Source of the DNA: Flavobacteriaceae bacterium
GTDB lineage: Bacteria; Bacteroidota; Bacteroidia; Flavobacteriales; Flavobacteriaceae
Length of the DNA stretch: 30,106 nucleotides
Assembly (NCBI GenBank): GCA_947482805.1
Contig: CANKLK010000008.1
Location: 1 to 30,106 of the forward strand
Direction: 5' to 3'
The position numbers and the translations under genes are program-made. The notes beneath the pieces were generated by a model. That model ran no database searches. It saw only the letters and a program-made list of their open reading frames with translations, and had not been told where the DNA came from. Of the stretch, positions 23,081 through 30,106 are shown piece after piece. Within the stretch, counting starts at the first letter, position 1. Every line of letters starts with the position of its first letter.

Positions 23081-24340
23081 ATGTTTAATCAATATTTTTA
23101 TAAATTACTATCATTTTTTTTTATTTTTTTAGCTTGGCCGTCTATAAATTTTGCAGGCTTGAATATTACATTTATACTATTTCTTTTAATTGCTAAATAT
23201 TTTAATGATCATAATATCAAATTATTCGATAAAGAATCAAATTTATCAGTAATCTTCATTATTTTTGGGATTTTTGCAATTATTTCAAGTTTTAATGCAC
23301 CGAAAATGGATCGGTTTTTTGATAGTGAGTTTTTTAAGTATAAAATAATTATTCAGCAAGTATTTTGGATTATTATTTCGTTATTTGTTATTAAGAATTT
23401 AAAAAAAATCTCATATTACAAAATTTCAGAATTTTTATTTTATGGAATAATTCTATTAAATCTAAATTTTTATCTTTTTAATTTTAATGCACCTCCTCCA
23501 TTTAAGTTTAATTTAAATAGGAATACTTATGTATTTTCAATGGTTGCTCTTTTTCCTGTAGTTTCATATTATGTAAATCATAAATATGGATTTAAAGGAC
23601 TATGGTTTTTTATAACAACAGTTTTATTTCTGGTTTTGCTATCTAATGGACGTGCTGGTGCTTTATTGATTTTAGGTGAGGTTTTTTTAATTTACGGAAT
23701 TTTCAATAAATCTGCAGTTACGTTTTTTAAGGTATTTTTATTTTCAATTATCATTTTCAATATTTTTATTTCCCAATTTATAGATATAGAACAATTAAGA
23801 AAAGAAGCATCAAAACCTTTTGCTCAAATTTCACCTAGAATATCAGAATTAATATCAGGGGAAGGGGATGCAGGCGATTTGGAAACTGATAGATCTTGGT
23901 TAATTAGGGAACTTATGATTGAAAAAGGATTTGAAATCTTTAAGAAATATCCATTTCTAGGAATTGGGTTATTTAATTTTTCAAATTACGATGCACAATT
24001 AGATGCACTTTATACCAATGAAACATTTAGCGCTGTTTTGTTTGGTCAATCAAAAGGTGCTGACCAATATAATGACAAATCTGCGCACAATAGTTATGTT
24101 CAACTAATTTGTGAAAATGGCATAATTGGATTTATCTTGTATTTAATTATTGCATTGCCTTTGGTCATTCATTTTTTAAAAAAAATACTATTAAATGATA
24201 TTAGTTTTGAGGATGGCCCTTTAATGTCATTCTTTTTTTTATCAATATATTTTTATGCTATAGCATCACTTATGGGAACTTTAACATATTTAATTATTGG
24301 GATGGCTTATGTTTCTAAAAATAAACAAATCAAATTCTAA
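23081..24340 (+). CDS. wzy: O-antigen polymerase/ligase-like membrane protein
   Basis: This is a 419-residue integral membrane protein with about ten to twelve hydrophobic segments, beginning at about residue 8 and ending at about 415. The long external loop (about 250-340) contains TDRSWLIRELM, KYPFLGIGLFNF and SAHNSYVQLICENGIIGFI. The last two are the conserved motifs of the Wzy/WaaL (O-antigen ligase-like) domain. NGRAGALLIL, an Arg-containing segment near residue 187, also fits. It would polymerise repeat units at the periplasmic face. Wzy is preferred over WaaL because the gene lies inside the repeat-unit cluster with wzx, but the two cannot be told apart securely by sequence. The gap to the previous gene is five bases and to the next zero. 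Confidence 0.85.
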   Translation: MFNQYFYKLLSFFFIFLAWPSINFAGLNITFILFLLIAKYFNDHNIKLFDKESNLSVIFIIFGIFAIISSFNAPKMDRFFDSEFFKYKIIIQQVFWIIISLFVIKNLKKISYYKISEFLFYGIILLNLNFYLFNFNAPPPFKFNLNRNTYVFSMVALFPVVSYYVNHKYGFKGLWFFITTVLFLVLLSNGRAGALLILGEVFLIYGIFNKSAVTFFKVFLFSIIIFNIFISQFIDIEQLRKEASKPFAQISPRISELISGEGDAGDLETDRSWLIRELMIEKGFEIFKKYPFLGIGLFNFSNYDAQLDALYTNETFSAVLFGQSKGADQYNDKSAHNSYVQLICENGIIGFILYLIIALPLVIHFLKKILLNDISFEDGPLMSFFFLSIYFYAIASLMGTLTYLIIGMAYVSKNKQIKF

Positions 24341-25501
24341 ATGAATAAAGTAATTGCTTTTTATTACCATATTCCATTTTGGAAAAATGGAAATGATATT
24401 TATATTCCTAGTTTTTTGGGTGTTTTTATTGATGAATTAGCATCTCAGGTAAATAAATTGGTTCTTGTTTTACATGAAGAAATAGTCAAAGGAGAAGCAG
24501 ATTACAAAATCAAATCTAAAAACATTCAAATGGTTTCTCTCGGAACTAAAAATTCTGCTTGGCAAAGAATGATATTTCACAAATCAATTTTGTCAGAAAA
24601 ACTAAAAGAAATATCTTTTGTGGATTATTTAATTGTAAGATCTCCTAGTCCTTTAGCTCCATTTTTCAATAATTATTTTGACTATAAAAAAATTGTATTT
24701 ATGGTAGTTGGTGATTATTCAGAAAGTAGAAAACAAATGGAAAAGAAATCACTTAGAAGTTTTTTGATTTCAGGTCTTTTAAAATGGAATAATTACTTAT
24801 TTATGAAAGAAATGCTCCGAACACATGTTTTAGTAAATTCACCAGCATTATTTAAAAAATATGAATCTAATGTGCTAAAAATTTCTCAAATCAAAACTAC
24901 TACCCTTTCAATTAGAGATTTTTTTGAAAAAAAAGATACTTGTCAGGATTCAATTATAAAATTATTATATACAGGTAGAATTGATTTGGCAAAAGGTTTG
25001 GTAGAATTGGTTTCAGCATTAGCGGAATTAAATAATAAAGAAATAAAATATACTCTCGATATTGTAGGTTGGGAGGGACATAAGGATCAGCCAGTGCAAA
25101 AGCAATTGCTTAAATTATTAAATCAAAATGGACAACAAAACCAGTTGACTTTCCATGGAAAAATGTCGGTTGGAGAGGAATTAAATAGGATGTATAGGCA
25201 ATCTGATATTTATATTATTCCATCTTATCATGAAGGGTTTCCTAGAACAATTTGGGAATCTATGGCAAATAGCTGTCCTGTAATTGCCACAAATGTAGGT
25301 TCAATACCTTACTTTTTGAAAGATGGTTTTGATGCTTTTTTGATTGAGCCCAAAAAAGTGGAAAGTATTTTTAAAGCTGTTCAAACTGTTACATCAAATT
25401 CTTTATTAAGGCAAAAACTCATTAAAAATGGTTATGAATTAGCAAAGTCTAACACTTTGGAATTTCAAACAAAAGAACTTTTAAACAAATTATATTTATA
25501 A
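24341..25501 (+). CDS. Family 4 glycosyltransferase
   Basis: This is a 386-residue GT-B enzyme. The second domain begins LLYTGRIDLAKGLVELVSAL (about 206-225), a typical GT4 donor-domain start. It continues with LTFHGKMS and SDIYIIPSYHEGFPRTIWESMANSCPVIATNVG, which includes the E-x7-E motif (Glu in HEGFP and Glu in WESM) that binds the nucleotide sugar. The ATG directly follows the wzy stop with no spacing. It probably adds an internal sugar of the repeat unit; donor and linkage are not predictable. Confidence 0.9.
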   Translation: MNKVIAFYYHIPFWKNGNDIYIPSFLGVFIDELASQVNKLVLVLHEEIVKGEADYKIKSKNIQMVSLGTKNSAWQRMIFHKSILSEKLKEISFVDYLIVRSPSPLAPFFNNYFDYKKIVFMVVGDYSESRKQMEKKSLRSFLISGLLKWNNYLFMKEMLRTHVLVNSPALFKKYESNVLKISQIKTTTLSIRDFFEKKDTCQDSIIKLLYTGRIDLAKGLVELVSALAELNNKEIKYTLDIVGWEGHKDQPVQKQLLKLLNQNGQQNQLTFHGKMSVGEELNRMYRQSDIYIIPSYHEGFPRTIWESMANSCPVIATNVGSIPYFLKDGFDAFLIEPKKVESIFKAVQTVTSNSLLRQKLIKNGYELAKSNTLEFQTKELLNKLYL

Positions 25502-25503
25502 AA

Positions 25504-26019
25504 ATGTTAAATAATTTAAGATATTCATGGCCATTGCATTTTATTTTATTGTTTACAAATTGGATGCCTGATAATGTATTTGTGCTTCGTTTAAGAGGTT
25601 GGTTAGCAAGTTTTTTTTTTAAGAAATGCGGAAAAAATTTGAGACTTGGAAGAAACATTACTTTTTACAAACCATTTGAAATTGAACTTGGTGATAATAT
25701 ATATATTGCATTCGGAGCATGGTTCAATGGTAACATTTCAATTGAAAGTAATGTGATGTTTGGCCCATATTGCATGATAGCAAGCTCTAATCATACTTTT
25801 AATAATGGTTCCTTTAGGTATGGAGGAAATGAAGAAAAGGGGAAAATACAAATTGGTTCAGGTTCTTGGGTTAGTGGAATGTGTTCAATTTTAGCTGGCG
25901 CTGAAATTGGAAAAAATTGTTTGTTGGCATCAAATAGCGTTTTAAATAAAAAAATGGAGGAAGGAACAATTTATGGTGGTTCACCAGCAAAATTTATTGG
26001 TGAGGTAAAGATTAATTAA
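25504..26019 (+). CDS. Left-handed beta-helix (hexapeptide repeat) acyltransferase
   Basis: This is a 171-residue WcaF/NodL-like O-acetyltransferase. The N-terminal 40 residues are hydrophobic with a basic end. Imperfect hexapeptide repeats follow from about residue 44, for example LRLGRN, IELGDN, ISIESN and AEIGKN. His97 in SSNHTF is at the position of the catalytic histidine of this family. The C-terminus closes with TIYGGSPAKFIG, the usual xGxPAK ending. It would acetylate a hydroxyl or amino group of a repeat-unit sugar. The gaps to both neighbours are one or two bases, so it is expressed with the glycosyltransferases. Confidence 0.88.
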   Translation: MLNNLRYSWPLHFILLFTNWMPDNVFVLRLRGWLASFFFKKCGKNLRLGRNITFYKPFEIELGDNIYIAFGAWFNGNISIESNVMFGPYCMIASSNHTFNNGSFRYGGNEEKGKIQIGSGSWVSGMCSILAGAEIGKNCLLASNSVLNKKMEEGTIYGGSPAKFIGEVKIN

Positions 26020-26020
26020 A

Positions 26021-28078
26021 ATGAACCAAAGTAAAGTAAAAGAAAATATTATATTTATTGGATCTTATCTTGCAAAAAAAAGAGGTACTATATCTATAGC
26101 TGAAAAACTTGCTGACAAATTCCAAAATGATGAAAGTTATAACATTAAACTTATATCAAGAAAATCTAATAAATTAATTAGAGTATTAGATATCATTTTT
26201 TGTTTGATTTTGACCAAATATACAAGAACTTTTATAGACACATACACAGGGAATAGTTTTTATTTATCAATTCTTTCTGCAAAAATACTCAGAATTAAAA
26301 ATAAAAAATATTCACTTGTTATTAGAGGAGGAAATTTTCTAAATTTTTACAAAAAAAACGAAAAATGGATTCATAAAGAATTATTACTTGCAGATTCATT
26401 AATTAGTCCTTCTCAATTTATTATTGATTTTTTTAAAACTAAAGGTATATATATAGATTATTTGCCAAATTATATTGATAGTTCTAAATTCCCAGCTAAT
26501 GATTCTGTGGAAAGAAAAAGATTTTCACTACTTTGGGTAAGAGCTTTTGCTGAAATTTACAATCCATTAATCCCTCTAAAAATCATTCATGAATTAAAAC
26601 ATAAATATCCACAAATATCATTAACAATGGTTGGTCCTGATTTAGGTGTATTAAATAAAGTCAGGTCTGGAATTTCGAATTTAAAGCTAGAGGAATATGT
26701 TACAATTGTTGGTTCAATACCGAATTATGATCTTTATAAATTTTATCAATCTCATTCAATTTATCTAAACACAACTACTTTTGAAAGTTTTGGAATGGCA
26801 TTGTTAGAAGCCGCAAGTTGCGGTATTCCAATTGTAAGTTCTAATGTAGGAGAAATTCCATATATTTTTGAAGACGATAAAAGTATCCTTCTTGTAGATG
26901 ACTTATCAATAAAACAATTTAAAAAGCATATTGAATCAATTTTTGAATCAGAATCTTTAAGGAAAGAACTTAGTTTAAATGGTATTTCAGTCTCCCAAAA
27001 ATACATATATGAAGAAATAGAACCATCTTGGATTAAACAATTTCAAAGATTTGAAGGTAAATATTTAAAAAACAATGAAAAATCCGGGATTTTATTTATT
27101 GGAACATTTTTATCATGGAAAAAAGGTACAAAAGGTCCATCTGAAACTGTGGAAGGTAAATTAAAGGATTTGGGTTATAAAACAAAAATTTCCTCATTCA
27201 AAAATAATAAATTATTAAGAATACTAGATATATTCTTTGCTATACTTTTTTCTGGTAAAAAAATAATACATATTGACGTATTTAGTGGAAGGAGTTTTTT
27301 ACTTACAAAGTATTCTGTTTTAATAGCAAATCATTTGGGTAAAAAAATCATTTTAAACTTTCATGGTGGAATGTTACCTGAATATTTTACCATAAACAAA
27401 ACAGTTTGTACCAAAGTTTTTAATAAGGTAAATAGCATATATACACCGTCAAAGTATCTTCAAAACTTTTTTAGTAATTTAGGATTTAAAATAAATTATT
27501 TACCTAATAGCATTGATATTTGTAAATTTCCTTTTAAATCAACTTCAAACACAAATAAAATATTATGGGTTAGAGCATTTACTGAAATATATCAGCCTTA
27601 TCATGCTATTGATATTTTGGAAATTGTTAAAAAAGTTTATCCAAAAGTTACTCTAACAATGATTGGACCTGATTTAGGTTTAAGATCAGAAATTGAAAAT
27701 TATATTGAATCAAAAAAATTAAATGATTCAGTAGAAATATTGGGAGCAATTGATAATAATTTATTATATAAACATTTCCAAGAACACACTGTATATATTA
27801 ATACTACTCAATATGAAAGTTTTGGGGTTGCTATTTTAGAATCAGCTTCATGTGGTTTGCCAGTAGTTTCAACAAATGTTGGAGAAATTCCATTTTTATG
27901 GAAAAATGGAGAAGATATATTAATTGATTCTACAAATTCTGCTGAAGGTATGGCAGATTGTGTAATTAAATTATTTGATGATGAAAACAACAGAAATGAA
28001 ATTGTTAAAAATGCAAAAATAAAATCAGAATTATTTTCATGGGAAAAAATAAAATCATTATGGGAAGATATTTTATAA
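26021..28078 (+). CDS. Tandem fusion of two homologous family 4 glycosyltransferases
   Basis: This 685-residue protein consists of two complete GT-B units of about 344 residues. Unit 1 has FIGSYLAKKRGT (12-23), LWVRAFAEIY (171-180), VGPDLG (204-209) and ESFGMALLE (255-263). Unit 2 has FIGTFLSWKKGT (359-370), LWVRAFTEIY (515-524), IGPDLG (548-553) and ESFGVAILE (599-607). The last three pairs are all 344 residues apart, so the repeat is colinear with no net gap in the C-terminal halves. Each unit keeps its E-x7-E motif, so both may be active. A single protein adding two sugars, or the same sugar twice, is plausible. There is no internal stop or start context that would make two genes. It lies two bases after the acetyltransferase. 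Confidence 0.9.
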   Translation: MNQSKVKENIIFIGSYLAKKRGTISIAEKLADKFQNDESYNIKLISRKSNKLIRVLDIIFCLILTKYTRTFIDTYTGNSFYLSILSAKILRIKNKKYSLVIRGGNFLNFYKKNEKWIHKELLLADSLISPSQFIIDFFKTKGIYIDYLPNYIDSSKFPANDSVERKRFSLLWVRAFAEIYNPLIPLKIIHELKHKYPQISLTMVGPDLGVLNKVRSGISNLKLEEYVTIVGSIPNYDLYKFYQSHSIYLNTTTFESFGMALLEAASCGIPIVSSNVGEIPYIFEDDKSILLVDDLSIKQFKKHIESIFESESLRKELSLNGISVSQKYIYEEIEPSWIKQFQRFEGKYLKNNEKSGILFIGTFLSWKKGTKGPSETVEGKLKDLGYKTKISSFKNNKLLRILDIFFAILFSGKKIIHIDVFSGRSFLLTKYSVLIANHLGKKIILNFHGGMLPEYFTINKTVCTKVFNKVNSIYTPSKYLQNFFSNLGFKINYLPNSIDICKFPFKSTSNTNKILWVRAFTEIYQPYHAIDILEIVKKVYPKVTLTMIGPDLGLRSEIENYIESKKLNDSVEILGAIDNNLLYKHFQEHTVYINTTQYESFGVAILESASCGLPVVSTNVGEIPFLWKNGEDILIDSTNSAEGMADCVIKLFDDENNRNEIVKNAKIKSELFSWEKIKSLWEDIL

Positions 28079-28099
28079 AAATCAGCAAGATTTTTTTAA

Positions 28100-28130
28100 T
28101 ACTATATATTTTTAACTTTTAAATATAGTA
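28100..28130. promoter_or_regulatory. A+T-rich hairpin in the gap before the AMP-ligase gene
   Basis: TACTATATATTT (28100-28111) pairs with AAATATAGTA (28121-28130) with a two-base bulge. A near-match to the Bacteroidota -7 box, TACCTTTA, follows at 28129-28136, without a clear -33 element. This 163-base gap may separate two transcripts, but both signals are weak. Confidence 0.25.
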
Positions 28131-28241
28131 CCTTTAGCATGGTATTTAAGTATATTGTAGTTTATTAGAAAAGAAACCCAAATAAAAGAGCAATTCGAAT
28201 TCAACGATATTATTCAAAAGAAAATTAATATATACAAATAA

Positions 28242-29645
28242 ATGGCAGGTTTTATACAAGATAAAATATACCCTAAATTACCGCTTTTTATTCAAAATAT
28301 TGCGATAAGTGTTTTCGGATATAAATGGTATAAAAGAAGATTTGGTGGCGTGTTTAATGAGGAGCTAAAAAAATACTTATCAAGAGAATCATATAATATT
28401 AATCAATGGAAAGATTTTCAGGAGAAAGAGTTACGAAAAATGTTGCTTCATGCATTTAAAAACGTTCCTTACTACAATAAAACTTTCAAGGATGCAGGAT
28501 TTACTTTGGAAGACTTTGAAGGATTTGCATTAAAAGATATCAATAAAATTCCTTTTTTAGAAAAAAACGATTTACGCAAATATGGTAAAGATAGTTTGAT
28601 TTCTAACATAAGGGAGAAAGGTGGAGAATTTTATGCAAGTAGTGGCAGTACTGGAACACCAACTCAAATATTATTTTCAAAGGCAATGCATCAAAGGTGG
28701 AGTGCGGCCTTTGAGGTTCGTATAAGGTATTGGGCAGGTTTAAGCATTAAAAATGCAAGAGGTATGATTGGTGGGAGAAGAATTATACAAGATGGAAATG
28801 CCAAGGGTCCTTTTTACAGATACAATATGATAGAAAAACAAGTTTATTTTTCTGCCTATCATATAAATTCAGAGAATGCTCAAGATTATTTAAATGGCAT
28901 GTTAAAGCATCGTGTTGATTACATGACTGGCTATGCAATGAGTAATTTTATTTTAGCCAGATTTATTCAAGAAAAAGGATTAAAAGCTCCTCAATTAAAA
29001 GCAGTTATTACTTCAAGTGAGAAGTTAACTCAGGAGATGCGAAATACTTATAAAAATGTATATGGATGTAAAACTTATGATAGCTATAGTGGTTTAGAAG
29101 CTTGTGGCCTTATCTCTGAGTGTGAATTTGGTAAACTGCATTTGAGTCCAGATGTAGGAATTATTGAATTAATAAAAGAAAATGGGGAGTATGCTCTACC
29201 GGGTGAAATTGGTGAAGCTGTTTGTACAGGTTTTTTAAATTATGATCAACCTCTTATTCGTTATCGTATAGGCGACTTAATAAAACTAAGTATTGACCAA
29301 AAATGTGAATGTGGTAAAGAGATGCCTGTAATTGATGAAATTATGGGTAGAGTTGAAGATACAGTTATTGGAATAGATGGAAGAGAGATGGTTCGTTTTC
29401 ATGGGATATTTATCAATATGTCAAAAATTATTGAAGGTCAAATTATCCAACACACTTTAAATGAATTTGAAATAGTTTTGGTTGCAACTGATAATCTTGA
29501 ACAAAAAGATAAGGACGAATTGTTAAAAAGAATGCAATCGCAATTAGGTCCGATTTCATTAAAAATTACTGAAATCAACCAAATACCTAGAAATCAAAAC
29601 GGTAAATTCAAAGCAGTAATATCACACGTTAAAAGAAACAAATGA
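28242..29645 (+). CDS. PaaK/CapK-like adenylate-forming ligase
   Basis: This 467-residue protein belongs to the phenylacetate-CoA ligase/CapK branch of the ANL superfamily, which activates a carboxylate as acyl-AMP. The phosphate-binding loop is ASSGSTGTPT (132-141). YDSYSGLEACGLISEC, then PLIRYRIGDL, and CECGKEMPVIDEIMGRVED follow in the expected order. The C-terminal subdomain ends with the lysine-bearing NQNGKFKAV. The N-terminal 50 residues (FIQDKIYPKLPLFIQNIAIS) are the usual CapK-type extension. These proteins recur in surface-polysaccharide loci, but their substrate there is mostly unknown. It could activate an acyl or amino-acid group for transfer to a sugar. The gene starts after a 163-base gap and overlaps the next one as ATGA. 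Confidence 0.88.
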   Translation: MAGFIQDKIYPKLPLFIQNIAISVFGYKWYKRRFGGVFNEELKKYLSRESYNINQWKDFQEKELRKMLLHAFKNVPYYNKTFKDAGFTLEDFEGFALKDINKIPFLEKNDLRKYGKDSLISNIREKGGEFYASSGSTGTPTQILFSKAMHQRWSAAFEVRIRYWAGLSIKNARGMIGGRRIIQDGNAKGPFYRYNMIEKQVYFSAYHINSENAQDYLNGMLKHRVDYMTGYAMSNFILARFIQEKGLKAPQLKAVITSSEKLTQEMRNTYKNVYGCKTYDSYSGLEACGLISECEFGKLHLSPDVGIIELIKENGEYALPGEIGEAVCTGFLNYDQPLIRYRIGDLIKLSIDQKCECGKEMPVIDEIMGRVEDTVIGIDGREMVRFHGIFINMSKIIEGQIIQHTLNEFEIVLVATDNLEQKDKDELLKRMQSQLGPISLKITEINQIPRNQNGKFKAVISHVKRNK

Positions 29646-30106
29646 AAATATTAACCATAGTTGGAGCACGCCCGCAATTTGTAAAAGCAGCAGTTGTTTC
29701 ACGAGAATTATTGAAAAATAAAAATATTCAAGAAATCATTTTGCATACTGGACAGCATTTTGATAAAAATATGAGTGATATATTTTTTGAAGAAATGGAA
29801 ATTCCAAAACCTCAATATAACTTAAATATCAACGGACTTTCTCATGGTGCTATGACTGGCCAAATGTTGGAAGGAATAGAAAAGATTTGCTTGGAAGAAA
29901 AGCCTGACTTTTTATTGGTATATGGCGATACTAATTCTACAATTGCTGGAGCATTAGCGGCAAAAAAACTAAACATTAAGGTGATTCATATAGAAGCAGG
30001 ACTTAGAAGCTACAACATGCAAATGCCTGAAGAAATAAATAGAATTCTTACAGATAAAATCAGTGATATTTTATTTTGTCCAACAGAAACTGCTGTAAAT
30101 AATTTA
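29642..30106 (+). CDS. wecB: UDP-N-acetylglucosamine 2-epimerase, non-hydrolysing (3' truncated by window)
   Basis: An ATG at 29642 overlaps the ligase stop (ATGA) and opens a frame that runs off the window after 155 codons. It reads MKILTIVGARPQFVKAA, then ILHTGQHFDKNMSDIFFEE, LVYGDTNSTIAGALAA, IHIEAGLRSYNMQMPEEINR. These are the standard motifs of WecB, which interconverts UDP-GlcNAc and UDP-ManNAc. EAGLRS separates it from the CapG branch, and the R-P-Q start from NeuC. It suggests UDP-ManNAc, or ManNAcA if a dehydrogenase acts next, as a further precursor. It is the third 2-epimerase-fold gene in the window. The C-terminal half is not visible. Confidence 0.9.
   Translation, partial: MKILTIVGARPQFVKAAVVSRELLKNKNIQEIILHTGQHFDKNMSDIFFEEMEIPKPQYNLNINGLSHGAMTGQMLEGIEKICLEEKPDFLLVYGDTNSTIAGALAAKKLNIKVIHIEAGLRSYNMQMPEEINRILTDKISDILFCPTETAVNNL

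Noticed and set aside
1..30106. CRISPR arrays, tRNA or rRNA genes, transposases
   Set aside because: I found no regularly spaced repeats, no cloverleaf or rRNA-like sequence and no transposase motifs on either strand.

Overview
This window is the inside of a surface-polysaccharide (O-antigen or capsule) biosynthesis locus of the Wzx/Wzy type, with every supported gene on the + strand. The organism is most likely a Bacteroidota bacterium. The signs are the very A+T-rich DNA, near absence of Shine-Dalgarno sequences, the Gly-Tyr-rich tail of a Wzc-type kinase, the Bacteroidota-like order of the UDP-L-FucNAc genes, and a relic of a four-helix-bundle (S23-type) gene between sugar genes. The genus cannot be told from this sequence.

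Layout. 1-301: C-terminal end of the Wzc-like exporter/tyrosine kinase, clearly richer in G+C than what follows. 303-2549: nucleotide-sugar dehydrogenase and 4-epimerase of the TviB/TviC (WbpO/WbpP) type, giving a UDP-HexNAc uronic acid. 2549-10550: a nonulosonic (sialic-type) acid module. neuB and neuC come first and neuA last. Between them lie a FemAB/GNAT-like acyltransferase, a formyltransferase with an intact Asn-His-Asp triad, a NodB-type deacetylase, a D-2-hydroxyacid dehydrogenase and a methyltransferase. 10544-15489: Wzx flippase, a second methyltransferase, a GT4 glycosyltransferase and a GT-B-like transferase that could be the nonulosonate transferase. 15477-17381: AsnB-type amidotransferase, which could amidate the uronic acid. 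17378-21936: the UDP-L-FucNAc pathway (capE/fnlA, capF/fnlB, capG/fnlC), interrupted by a frameshifted cupin gene, a hairpin-bearing intergenic element and a decayed four-helix-bundle gene. 21945-28078: glycosyltransferase, Wzy-like polymerase, GT4, hexapeptide acetyltransferase and a 685-residue protein made of two homologous GT4 units in tandem. 28242-30106: PaaK/CapK-like AMP ligase and the start of a non-hydrolysing UDP-GlcNAc 2-epimerase (wecB-like), cut by the window edge.

Working together, the genes should supply a HexNAc uronic acid (perhaps as its amide), a CMP-nonulosonic acid with unusual N-acylation and/or methylation, UDP-L-FucNAc and probably UDP-ManNAc. Five glycosyltransferase genes (six GT units) would assemble these on a lipid carrier, Wzx would flip the unit, Wzy would polymerise it, and Wzc would control export and length. 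No initiating phosphoglycosyl transferase is visible; it probably lies outside the window.

The most interesting items are the N-acyl-remodelling cassette inside the nonulosonate module (4706-9818), the tandem-duplicated glycosyltransferase (26021-28078), and the two broken genes around capF. Most genes overlap or lie within about 15 bases of each other. The three exceptions (8306-8810, 18838-19184, 20316-20799) each hold relics or repeats and may be joints where cassettes were exchanged.
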